NCBI GenBank assembly: GCA_022640915.1
Contig: JALCCT010000015.1
Location: 1 to 35,794 of the forward strand
DNA length: 35,794 nt
Direction: 5' to 3'
Source of the DNA: Bifidobacterium sp.
GTDB taxonomy: Bacteria > Actinomycetota > Actinomycetes > Actinomycetales > Bifidobacteriaceae
In this document: positions 1 to 5,634 of the stretch, in pieces
Layout: every line of letters begins with the position of its first letter
Position numbering within the stretch: the stretch's first letter is position 1
Translations under genes and position numbers: made by a program
Notes under the pieces: generated by a model
The model's database searches: none
What the model was told of the DNA's origin: nothing
Seen by the model: the letters and a program-made list of their open reading frames with translations, nothing else

Positions 1-1
1 A

Positions 2-112
2 CACCCACTCACTCATGAAATAACCAACACAGCCAGGAAACCCGACAGCCGACAACGACCAACCCAGACGCCCACAGTGTTCAACTTCCAGTGCCGACAC
101 CGTACACAATGA
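2..112 (+). CDS. C-terminal tail of an upstream prophage gene (cut by window edge)
   Basis: One frame is open from the window edge to a TGA at 110-112 and would encode about 36 polar residues rich in Thr, Pro and Arg, ending ..CRHRTQ. It stops 1 base before the TTG of the endolysin frame, as expected for tightly packed phage late genes. Nothing in it identifies a family, and the frame could be open by chance. It is recorded because the prophage clearly continues to the left. Confidence 0.25.
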   Translation, partial: HPLTHEITNTARKPDSRQRPTQTPTVFNFQCRHRTQ

Positions 113-113
113 T

Positions 114-1460
114 TTGACAAAAGACAATGCGAAGGTCATCCGCCAATCGGACGTGTCCCTGCCCGCCACAGTGCACGTCGAGGTCAGGCCCGGCCAGCAG
201 ATCGTGGCGACCGCGCAGAACGGCACCAGCGCCCAGCCTCTCACGGTCAGCGTCAAGGCTGATGGCAAGCACGCCAGCGATGCCGGGCGTGGCTACAACA
301 ACGTGTCGGAGACCACGCTCACGGCCGCCGATAGCGCCCCGGCCTCCAAGGCCGCGTCACTATGGGGCGTGGACACGTCCCACTGGCAGAGGGACATCAA
401 CTACTTGGGGGCCGGTGATTTCGGTATCATCAAGGTCGGCGGATCCGACATCGGCTACAACTACCGGGACCCGATGTTCAAAGCTTCCCAGTCCAAGCTG
501 CGCTCATCGGGCAAGCTGGTGGGCTATTACTGGTTCGCCGGATACTCCAGCGCCACCTCCGAGGCGGACGCGTTCGTCTCCTACCTGGGCGGCTCCTACC
601 AGTGCGGGCAGCCGGTCGTATACGATTCCGAGGCCCAGTTCGTCTCCCCGGCCAAAACCCACGCCTTCCTTTCCCGTGTCAGCGACCGGTTGGGCTGGGA
701 CTGCGTCAACCGCTACCTCTACACCAGCAGCAGCAACACGCGCACCTACAACTGGGCCTCGGTCGCTACGATCGCTCGCCTGTGGGTCGCCAACTACGGC
801 AGCAACAACGGCTCCTACCAATACAGCCCGGCGGTGGGGCATTGGGCATCCTGGACCATCCACCAGTACACCAGCCGAGGCCGCATCAGCTCCTACGCGG
901 GCAACGTCGACCTCAACGTCGCCGCCACCGACGCATGGCACGGCGTCACAGGGCAATCCTCCGTCTCGCCCACGCCAGCGCCCACGGTCAACAACGCGGG
1001 CGCCATCGACTACGAGGCCCTGGCCACCAACGTCATCCAAGGCAAATACGGCAACGGCTCCACCCGCCGCACCCTGCTCGGCAGCCGATACACAGCCGTC
1101 ATGGCCATCGTCAACCGACGACTCGCACGCACCCCTAACGCGGGCACATCATCCTCAGCCTGGTACGTCGTCAAATCCGGCGACTACCTGAGCAAGGTAT
1201 GGCCCCACAACTGGCGTTCCATCGCCACGCTCAACGGGCTGCGCCGTCCCTACACCATCTACGTGGGCCAACGCCTGCGCACCTCAGGCTCCACTGCTAC
1301 TGCATCGGCCGTCACGTCCTCCGGCACTTACCGCATCCAATCCGGCGACACGCTCGGCAAACTCGCGACAAGGTGGGGCGCGAGCGTCTCCTACCTCGCC
1401 CGCATCAACCACATCACCAATATCAACAGGATCTACGCAGGCCAGACCCTGCGCCACTAA
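114..1460 (+). CDS. Prophage endolysin: GH25 muramidase with Cpl-7 and two LysM repeats
   Basis: This is a cell-wall hydrolase that would cut glycan strands of host peptidoglycan at phage release. Residues about 84-270 form a GH25 lysozyme domain: GVDTSHWQ at 85-92, the acidic pair in YDSEA at about 170-174, and NVDLN near 264-268. Residues about 297-335 match a Cpl-7 (CW_7) wall-binding repeat (LATNVIQGKYGNGSTRR). Two LysM repeats follow, at about 350-389 and 405-447, each with a GD and a final GQ(R/T)L. No signal peptide is visible, so export would depend on the holin-like protein downstream. The start is weak: the TTG at 114 has no Shine-Dalgarno sequence, an ATG at 109 stops after two codons, and the frame is open back to 24. 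The first 80 residues belong to no lysozyme fold I recognise. The domain call is firm; the exact start is not. Confidence 0.92.
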   Translation: MTKDNAKVIRQSDVSLPATVHVEVRPGQQIVATAQNGTSAQPLTVSVKADGKHASDAGRGYNNVSETTLTAADSAPASKAASLWGVDTSHWQRDINYLGAGDFGIIKVGGSDIGYNYRDPMFKASQSKLRSSGKLVGYYWFAGYSSATSEADAFVSYLGGSYQCGQPVVYDSEAQFVSPAKTHAFLSRVSDRLGWDCVNRYLYTSSSNTRTYNWASVATIARLWVANYGSNNGSYQYSPAVGHWASWTIHQYTSRGRISSYAGNVDLNVAATDAWHGVTGQSSVSPTPAPTVNNAGAIDYEALATNVIQGKYGNGSTRRTLLGSRYTAVMAIVNRRLARTPNAGTSSSAWYVVKSGDYLSKVWPHNWRSIATLNGLRRPYTIYVGQRLRTSGSTATASAVTSSGTYRIQSGDTLGKLATRWGASVSYLARINHITNINRIYAGQTLRH

Positions 1461-1469
1461 GGAGAATCA

Positions 1470-1574
1470 ATGGATCAGGCAATCATGCTCGGCACCACCA
1501 CCAGCCGCCTGGCCGCGCTCAACGGGATCAGCAACCCCAACCGCATCTACACCGGACACACCCTCAACTACTAA
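1470..1574 (+). CDS. 34-residue detached LysM half-repeat ORF
   Basis: An ATG with a good ribosome site (AAGGAG, 10 bases after the endolysin stop) opens a 34-codon frame ending in TAA. The product has GTTTSRLAALNGISNPNRIY then TGHTLNY, clearly the second half of a LysM repeat. It aligns with the end of the endolysin itself (GASVSYLARINHITNINRIY then AGQTLRH). It is in the same frame as the endolysin, separated by one stop and three codons. Both ends are followed by TAAGGAG, so a segment containing the 3' end and the next ribosome site looks duplicated. It lacks the GDTL half of the repeat and probably would not fold alone. It may be a remnant, or a C-terminal extension reached by stop readthrough. 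Confidence 0.5.
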   Translation: MDQAIMLGTTTSRLAALNGISNPNRIYTGHTLNY

Positions 1575-1586
1575 GGAGCGACACGC

Positions 1587-1775
1587 ATGACAGAATCACG
1601 CATCGAACAGCTCTCCCAGAAACTCGGTAAGCAGAATACCGGAGCAGCCATCGCATACAAGTCGGTAGAGGACATGCTGCAGACACTGCCGCCCTCACGA
1701 GAGAAATCACTCGCACTCACCAATCTCGAACAGTCATTCATCTGGACCACCCTCACGCAAGAACATGGAGAATAA
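1587..1775 (+). CDS. Small phage protein resembling the Acb2/Tad1 hairpin family (putative anti-CBASS sponge)
   Basis: The product has 62 residues, with an ATG preceded by AAGGAG. Its core, LPPSREKSLALTNLEQSFIW at about 34-53, resembles a signature I associate with the small Acb2/Tad1-type hairpin proteins of actinobacterial and other phages (P-P/D-S-R-E-x-S-L-A-L-T-x-L-E-x-x-x-x-W). Known Acb2 proteins form oligomers that bind cyclic oligonucleotide messengers and so blunt CBASS defence. The N-terminal 25 residues are short and charged, so this would be a minimal version. It sits between endolysin and holin, and its stop lies just upstream of the holin start, so it is expressed with the late lysis genes. 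The family call is from memory of the motif and was not searched. Sponge function is inference. The alternative is an uncharacterised lysis accessory protein. Confidence 0.55.
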   Translation: MTESRIEQLSQKLGKQNTGAAIAYKSVEDMLQTLPPSREKSLALTNLEQSFIWTTLTQEHGE

Positions 1776-1776
1776 T

Positions 1777-2160
1777 ATGGATACAGCGTCAGCGATTCAA
1801 CTCGCCACCATCATCGCCGGAGGTGTGACCTCCAGCGTCATCGTCCAGCTCGTCAAGCGATACATCCCCTCGGAATGGAGACTGCCGTTCTCCCTCGCCC
1901 TGAGCGCGGTGGTCTCCGTGGCCGCCATCTGGCTGACGGGAGGATTCACCAGCCCGACCAGTGCCGCAGTCATCATCGCAGCCATCATGGGTGTGGCACA
2001 GACCGTGTACGCCATCATCGCCAAAGCCTACGTGGATCTCGACACCGCGCCGGTCACCGTCACTGCCGCTCCGCAACCGGCAATAGTGGAAGAAGGCATC
2101 GCGCATGTAACCGTTGCCGAGAAGGCATTGGACGCTACCCAGGCAAGCACCACAGCCTGA
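1777..2160 (+). CDS. Holin-like small membrane protein
   Basis: The protein has 127 residues with hydrophobic stretches at about 4-25, 33-55 and 60-80, followed by a soluble acidic and polar tail. This is a usual plan for phage holins that permeabilise the membrane and release or activate the endolysin. The genes run endolysin, small ORF, holin in one direction with almost no gaps, which supports a lysis cassette. I chose the ATG at 1777 because GGAGAA at 1768-1773 lies just before it; an in-frame ATG at 1765 would overlap the previous gene by 11 bases. No conserved holin family motif is recognisable, so the name rests on size, membrane pattern and neighbours. Confidence 0.75.
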   Translation: MDTASAIQLATIIAGGVTSSVIVQLVKRYIPSEWRLPFSLALSAVVSVAAIWLTGGFTSPTSAAVIIAAIMGVAQTVYAIIAKAYVDLDTAPVTVTAAPQPAIVEEGIAHVTVAEKALDATQASTTA

Positions 2161-2167
2161 GTAGAGA

Positions 2168-2246
2168 CCAGTTAGTCAACATTTAAAATGTACGAATTCG
2201 TACATATTTACACTCAGCCCCGCTCACGGCATCACGCCGGAGCGGG
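2168..2246 (+). repeat. Flanking module, copy 1: conserved block, palindrome, terminator
   Basis: This copy has three parts: CCAGTTAGTCAACAT (2168-2182), 8 unrelated bases, then TACGAATTCGT (2191-2201), within an 18-bp perfect palindrome at 2188-2205. The motif ACAC..AGCCCCG and a hairpin follow. The same order, with identical 23-base spacing from block start to palindrome, recurs at 3512-3592 on the other side of the antiporter gene. Confidence 0.7.
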
Positions 2247-2252
2247 ACTTTT
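2219..2252 (+). terminator. Rho-independent terminator of the lysis cassette
   Basis: CCCGCTC (2219-2225) pairs with GAGCGGG (2240-2246). An inner CGGC/GCCG stem (2227-2230 with 2236-2239) sits around a 5-base loop, with one bulged A. A T-rich run (ACTTTTCTT) follows. It lies 58 bases after the holin stop and would also face the antiporter read from the other strand. Confidence 0.8.
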
Positions 2253-2336
2253 CTTGCGTTGTGAGTGTTATTCGGGTATTGAAGTCGGCGTGGTCTGGTG
2301 TTGCAGCGTGAGGTTTGGTGGTTCTGTGGCTGTTTG

Positions 2337-3368
2337 TCAGATGATGAGTGAAGCCAGATAGGCGATGTACAGGATGATGAGTCCTGCTCCTTCGACGCGG
2401 GAGATGCTGTGTTTTTTGGTGTTGTAAACGAAATAACTGAAGAACGCGACTATCACGACCATGACGGGAAAATGTGTGGTGAAGATATCGCGTGCGATGC
2501 TGACACCGCCATGGTTGAATGTTGCGGAATATCCAAGGACTAGCGTCATATTGAGGATGTTTGCTCCTAGAACATTGCCGACAGCGAGATCTCCATGGCC
2601 TTTTCTGGCGGCATTGACCGTTGTCACGAGTTCGGGAAGGCTCGTTCCCAGTGCGATGATTGTTGAGGCGATGAGCACCTCGGAGAGTCCAGCCTTTGCA
2701 GCAAGGGTTGATGCGCTGGACACGACTGCATCGGAACCGAAAGCCACTAGGACCGCGAAAATAATGATCGCGCACAAATTCGCCGCAATCATGCGTATAC
2801 GCTTACTATGACCATCATTGCCAGTGGCCACATCGTCGCGGTTGTTGGAGCTCTGGGGAGTTTTAAGTCGTGATGAGCCTTTGAACATCATGAACAGGTA
2901 TACCGGCACAACCGCCAACAGTAGGATTCCAGCCCATTGTGGCAGCAAGCCTCCAACGGAGAAGCTCGCCATACCGTTGCTAAGAAGGCATAGACCTATC
3001 AGCAGAATCATGACAATGGTGAATACCCGTAGTTTGGATGCTGTTTCCCGCAGCACGGGGATCGAACCAAACAATGCTCCTGCTCCCAAAACGAGAGTGG
3101 TGTTCGTGATGACCGAACCAGTAGCGTTACCGACGGCCAGATCTGTTGATCCCTGAGCTACTGCGACTATTGATGTGGCCAGTTCAGGCAGGGTTGTGCC
3201 CAACGATATGATTGTCGCTCCAACAACTATGCGAGGGATACCCAGTTCAACTGAAATGAGGACTGCTCTATCGATTAATTTGTCAGCGCTGAATACCACT
3301 AAGGCTAATGACAACAGTAAAATAGTTATGATGAGCACAGTCGGCTGACTAGAGATGAAATCTTCCAT
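2337..3368 (-). CDS. Calcium/sodium antiporter (CaCA superfamily, YrbG-like)
   Basis: This is an inner-membrane cation exchanger of 343 residues with about ten hydrophobic segments. It has the two inverted alpha repeats of the CaCA superfamily: GATIISLGTTLPELATS then VAVGN-type sequence at about 50-82, and ASTIIALGTSLPELVTT then DLAVGN at about 228-262. The acidic residues of the G-(T/S)-(T/S)-LPEL motifs are the expected cation ligands. Length and topology are normal for bacterial YrbG/ChaA-type exchangers. Its base composition is more AT-rich than the phage and host genes around it. It is transcribed against the lysis cassette, between holin and integrase, where phages often carry morons (genes expressed in the lysogen). 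The two related flanking modules support acquisition as cargo. The substrate (Ca2+/Na+ or another divalent cation) cannot be read from sequence. Confidence 0.9.
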   Translation of the reverse strand: MEDFISSQPTVLIITILLLSLALVVFSADKLIDRAVLISVELGIPRIVVGATIISLGTTLPELATSIVAVAQGSTDLAVGNATGSVITNTTLVLGAGALFGSIPVLRETASKLRVFTIVMILLIGLCLLSNGMASFSVGGLLPQWAGILLLAVVPVYLFMMFKGSSRLKTPQSSNNRDDVATGNDGHSKRIRMIAANLCAIIIFAVLVAFGSDAVVSSASTLAAKAGLSEVLIASTIIALGTSLPELVTTVNAARKGHGDLAVGNVLGANILNMTLVLGYSATFNHGGVSIARDIFTTHFPVMVVIVAFFSYFVYNTKKHSISRVEGAGLIILYIAYLASLII

Positions 3369-3511
3369 CTAAGGAAACCTTTCTTCGGTGCACGGCACCG
3401 TCCTCCGCGCCCTCGGAGAATGATTTCCTTGAAGCCTATGAAAGCCCAACCTCGACAACTGAATGAATGTCATAATTTCACCAGTAGCAATAGACAAGAA
3501 GACACTGCATC

Positions 3512-3592
3512 CCAGTCAATCAACATGGGACGACTACGAATTCGTTAATCACACCAAGCCCCGATCCCTGCATGATGCAGGGATCGGGGCTT
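3512..3592 (+). repeat. Flanking module, copy 2: conserved block, palindrome, terminator
   Basis: CCAGTCAATCAACAT (3512-3526) matches copy 1 at 13 of 15 bases. TACGAATTCGT (3535-3545) is identical and equally spaced. ACAC..AGCCCCG and a hairpin with T-run follow, with a 3-base length difference. The two copies lie 1,344 bp apart in direct orientation and bracket only the antiporter. Confidence 0.7.
3556..3592. terminator. Strong, nearly perfect hairpin terminator
   Basis: An 18-base left arm (3556-3573, starting AAGCCCCGATCC) pairs perfectly with 3575-3592 around a single central base, so the real loop is formed by opening inner pairs. A/T runs flank both sides, so it can act on both strands. 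It separates the antiporter leader from the small gene at 3645. Confidence 0.85.
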
Positions 3593-3644
3593 TCCCTCGT
3601 TTCAGCGACGGCAGAATGGAACGTGATTCACTAACATCAGAGTC

Positions 3645-3920
3645 GTGCCCAACTTCCACGATTACGACGATGTAACTACCCGACCAAAGGTGCAGGCCGA
3701 GCAGCATGGCAACACCGACCAGGCCCGCAACCAGCGCACCCGCACACTCCTCGAGAAACGCAAAGACGCAATCCTCGACGCGCTCGCGGATCCGAATCTC
3801 AGCAGGGGAGAACGCAAACTCCTCGAGGTCCAGCACAAGGAAATCCGCACGGACATACGCACCATCAAATACGGGGCACCCATACGTGTATTGCGAGCGC
3901 TTGATCGTAAGTGGAAGTAG
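3645..3920 (+). CDS. Small charged prophage protein of unknown function
   Basis: The frame encodes 91 residues, starting at GTG with no Shine-Dalgarno sequence. TAACAT (3632-3637) lies 7 bases upstream, the layout of a leaderless transcript. The product is hydrophilic and strongly charged. Residues about 27-75 (RNQRTRTLLEKRKDAILDAL..., GERKLLEVQHKEIRTDIRTI) look like two amphipathic helices, with no membrane segment or signal peptide. It runs head-on into the integrase: the stop at 3918-3920 abuts the integrase stop at 3921. Excisionases and small recombination regulators often lie beside the integrase, but no helix-turn-helix or winged-helix motif is visible, so no function is assigned. Confidence 0.6.
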   Translation: MPNFHDYDDVTTRPKVQAEQHGNTDQARNQRTRTLLEKRKDAILDALADPNLSRGERKLLEVQHKEIRTDIRTIKYGAPIRVLRALDRKWK

Positions 3921-5279
3921 TTATTTCTTCCATTCGATCTGTGCGAGGTTGAGTGATGCATCTAGGGTTTCCATGGCTTTGAGTCTTTCGGTGATGTCAG
4001 CGTGTCGGTAGTGCTCCACCATGGCGACATTGCTATGTCCCACTATTTGCATGATGAGACCCACGTCTACTCCCATGCTGGACAGTAATGTCACGGTGCT
4101 ATGCCGGGTCTCGTGCCCGTATCTGATTGACGGGTTGTCAATACCTGATTGTGCCATGAGGCTGCGGAACGCTTGCTCGTCATCGTCGGGTTCTATCGGT
4201 CTGCCATCTGGTCGATGGAATACAAGCCCGTGGGGGTTCGGTTGTGATTCCGTGGCTTTGAGATAGGACTGCATGACCTGTGCGAGTATCGGTATGATCG
4301 GCACGATTCGCCCTGTCTTGCTTTTTGGCCTGGTGAGGCACCAGCGTCCCCATAGGGGAGTGATGTCGTAGCCGATCGGCACTCGCCACTGCGGGTTCGT
4401 GCAGAACGACGGGCGCTTTTTCCCGCATGGATATACGCCTTTGACTGGTTGTCCACAGCCGTGCTCGTGCATTATCTGCTCAAGTTTCCAGTTCACTGCA
4501 TATTGGCCATAGGGAATACCGTCATCGGTGAAATTGAAACTGAGATCTTCTAGGCTTGCTCCCAATATTTCTCCCTGCCTCATGCCGGTAAGGAGTCTCC
4601 ACCACCAAATTGCGCCGATCTCTGGCCCCATATCTGCCGCATTGGAGAGCATGGTCTGCATCTGTGGAACGGTGAACGCTGCCCGCTCATCGGTTTTGCT
4701 CACCTCATTGTCTTTTGGGTTGGGTCTGTCAACGGCAACCATGGGGTTTGAGGGGACGATCCAGTCGGCGAGCGCATTTTTGAATATTTGGTTGAGCGTC
4801 GTGTGCAGGGTGCGCCGTAGCGATATGGATGCCTGTCCAACTGGGTTCCCTTGCTGGTCGTAGGATTGCATCTGGTTGAGTACTCTGCGGCATATGGTCG
4901 GTGTGAAGTCCTTGACGGGTTTGTCGGCGTATGGCTTCAGGTGCCGGCGCACGCAGGTCATGTACCCGCGATATGTGCTTGGGTCGCATGCAGTTTTCTT
5001 GATGGCGAGCCAGTCTTCGGCATACGGTCCGAGTCTGACGGTTTTGCTAACTGCCATACCCCATTCGTTCTTGTCCTTGAGTACGGCATTGATCTTAGTC
5101 ATGCACGTCTTGTACGTCTTGGCGCTCACGGTTTTCCGTATGCGTTTTCCGTTCTCGTCTTCGCCCATATCAATTCGAGCCTCATAGCTCGTATAGGTGC
5201 GGGTCTTGCCGTTTTTGAGAGTGTGCCTGGAGGTTTTTTTGTACGGTCTTATCACGCCGCTGTTATTGCTTCGTGCCAT
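3921..5279 (-). CDS. int: Tyrosine site-specific recombinase (prophage integrase)
   Basis: This 452-residue enzyme integrates and excises the prophage through a 3'-phosphotyrosine intermediate. The C-terminal catalytic domain has Arg234 in TGMRQGEI, lysines near 319-321 (PKSKTG), His389 and Arg392 in GHETRH, His415 in GHSN, and the nucleophile Tyr424 in EHYRH. The N-terminal basic region (about 1-60) resembles an arm-binding domain, and about 85-175 a SAM-like core-binding domain. An insertion at about 270-298 carries Cys275, Cys285 and Cys293 in a CGQP...CGKKRPSFC pattern; a metal site is possible but unproven. The ATG at 5279 lies just downstream (in the gene's direction) of two direct repeats that may bind the protein itself. 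The gene is read away from tRNA-Phe, whose 3' end is about 100 bp upstream. Confidence 0.95.
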   Translation of the reverse strand: MARSNNSGVIRPYKKTSRHTLKNGKTRTYTSYEARIDMGEDENGKRIRKTVSAKTYKTCMTKINAVLKDKNEWGMAVSKTVRLGPYAEDWLAIKKTACDPSTYRGYMTCVRRHLKPYADKPVKDFTPTICRRVLNQMQSYDQQGNPVGQASISLRRTLHTTLNQIFKNALADWIVPSNPMVAVDRPNPKDNEVSKTDERAAFTVPQMQTMLSNAADMGPEIGAIWWWRLLTGMRQGEILGASLEDLSFNFTDDGIPYGQYAVNWKLEQIMHEHGCGQPVKGVYPCGKKRPSFCTNPQWRVPIGYDITPLWGRWCLTRPKSKTGRIVPIIPILAQVMQSYLKATESQPNPHGLVFHRPDGRPIEPDDDEQAFRSLMAQSGIDNPSIRYGHETRHSTVTLLSSMGVDVGLIMQIVGHSNVAMVEHYRHADITERLKAMETLDASLNLAQIEWKK

Positions 5280-5290
5280 GCTTTTATTTT

Positions 5291-5309
5291 AGCGGACATT
5301 AGCGGACAT
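5291..5309. promoter_or_regulatory. Twin direct repeats AGCGGACAT, likely integrase arm-type sites
   Basis: AGCGGACAT occurs at 5291-5299 and again at 5301-5309, exactly 10 bp apart, so both copies face the same side of the helix. They lie between the integrase start and the tRNA-Phe end, where phage arm sites and the int promoter are expected. Binding there would also repress int. Repeat and spacing are seen; the role is inferred. Confidence 0.6.
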
Positions 5310-5320
5310 CCAGACAGAAA

Positions 5321-5350
5321 CCATACGGCATCCGAGTGGTTGCCGTATGG
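5321..5350. promoter_or_regulatory. 10-bp perfect inverted repeat between int and tRNA-Phe
   Basis: CCATACGGCA (5321-5330) and TGCCGTATGG (5341-5350) pair perfectly around 10 bases. Read from the tRNA side (minus strand) no clear T-run follows. It could be a tRNA-Phe terminator without a U tail, or a second recombinase or excisionase binding site. I cannot separate these. Confidence 0.5.
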
Positions 5351-5379
5351 CTATTTTCGTTGATATTCTGCCATTTCAG

Positions 5380-5425
5380 TGGTGGCTCCGAGCGGCATCG
5401 ATCCGCTGACCTAGCGATTTTCAGT
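5380..5425. other. Prophage attachment site (inferred) within the tRNA-Phe 3' half
   Basis: A phage-type integrase reading away from a tRNA 3' end, with phage genes beyond it and host genes on the other side, is the standard layout for insertion into a tRNA. The crossover core should lie in the 3' half of the gene, perhaps including the anticodon arm. The matching second copy would be at the far prophage end, outside this window, so the exact core cannot be set. Confidence 0.5.
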
Positions 5426-5455
5426 CGCTCGCTCTACCAACTGAGCTACAGAGCC
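5380..5455 (-). tRNA. tRNA-Phe (GAA)
   Basis: The minus strand folds into a complete cloverleaf with acceptor GGCTCTG/CGGAGCC (one G-U pair), a D arm beginning TAGCTCAGTTGG, and anticodon loop CTGAAAATC with anticodon GAA. Discriminator A is followed by an encoded CCA (5382-5380). Its 3' end faces the prophage and regenerates the attachment site used by the integrase. Confidence 0.95.
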
Positions 5456-5465
5456 ATGAATAATC

Positions 5466-5489
5466 AAAAACCCGGCAGAACCGGGTTTT
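5466..5489. terminator. Terminator-like hairpin between tRNA-Asp and tRNA-Phe
   Basis: CCCGG (5471-5475) pairs with CCGGG (5481-5485) around CAGAA, with A and T runs on both sides, so it is symmetric. On the minus strand it follows tRNA-Asp and ends only about 10 bases before tRNA-Phe begins. That leaves no room for a separate Phe promoter after it. Confidence 0.65.
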
Positions 5490-5501
5490 CAACCATCCCA
5501 G

Positions 5502-5575
5502 CGACCCCGGCCGGACTTGAACCGGTGACCTCCGCCGTGACAGGGCGGCGCTCTAACCAACTGAGCTACGGGGCC
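5502..5575 (-). tRNA. tRNA-Asp (GTC)
   Basis: The minus strand gives a 74-base cloverleaf with acceptor GGCCCCG/CGGGGTC (one G-U pair) and anticodon loop CTGTCAC with anticodon GTC. The T loop is TTCAAGT and the discriminator is G, as expected for Asp. No CCA is encoded, unlike the neighbouring tRNA-Phe. Confidence 0.95.
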
Positions 5576-5606
5576 GTGGCTTGCCATTTCAAGCAGCCGA
5601 GTAGCT

Positions 5607-5634
5607 ATCTTACTCAGATATGCATACTGCGCAA
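5607..5634 (-). promoter_or_regulatory. Putative promoter of the tRNA-Asp/tRNA-Phe unit
   Basis: On the minus strand TTGCGC (5634-5629) and TAAGAT (5612-5607) are 16 bases apart, about 30 bases upstream of tRNA-Asp. The elements overlap the last codons of the DUF4190 gene. Confidence 0.5.

Noticed and set aside
504..1138. Long frames overlapping the endolysin on other frames and strands
   Set aside because: They are shadows of the high-GC endolysin gene: low-complexity Arg/Pro/Gly sequence, no ribosome sites and no motifs.
3369..3460. Known riboswitch (yybP-ykoY manganese or M-box) in the antiporter leader
   Set aside because: The leader contains a small GGTGC/GCACC hairpin, but the conserved cores of those riboswitches are not visible.
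3463..3675. 70-codon plus-strand frame between antiporter and 3645
   Set aside because: It runs through the perfect terminator hairpin and the repeat module and shows no ribosome site or protein features.
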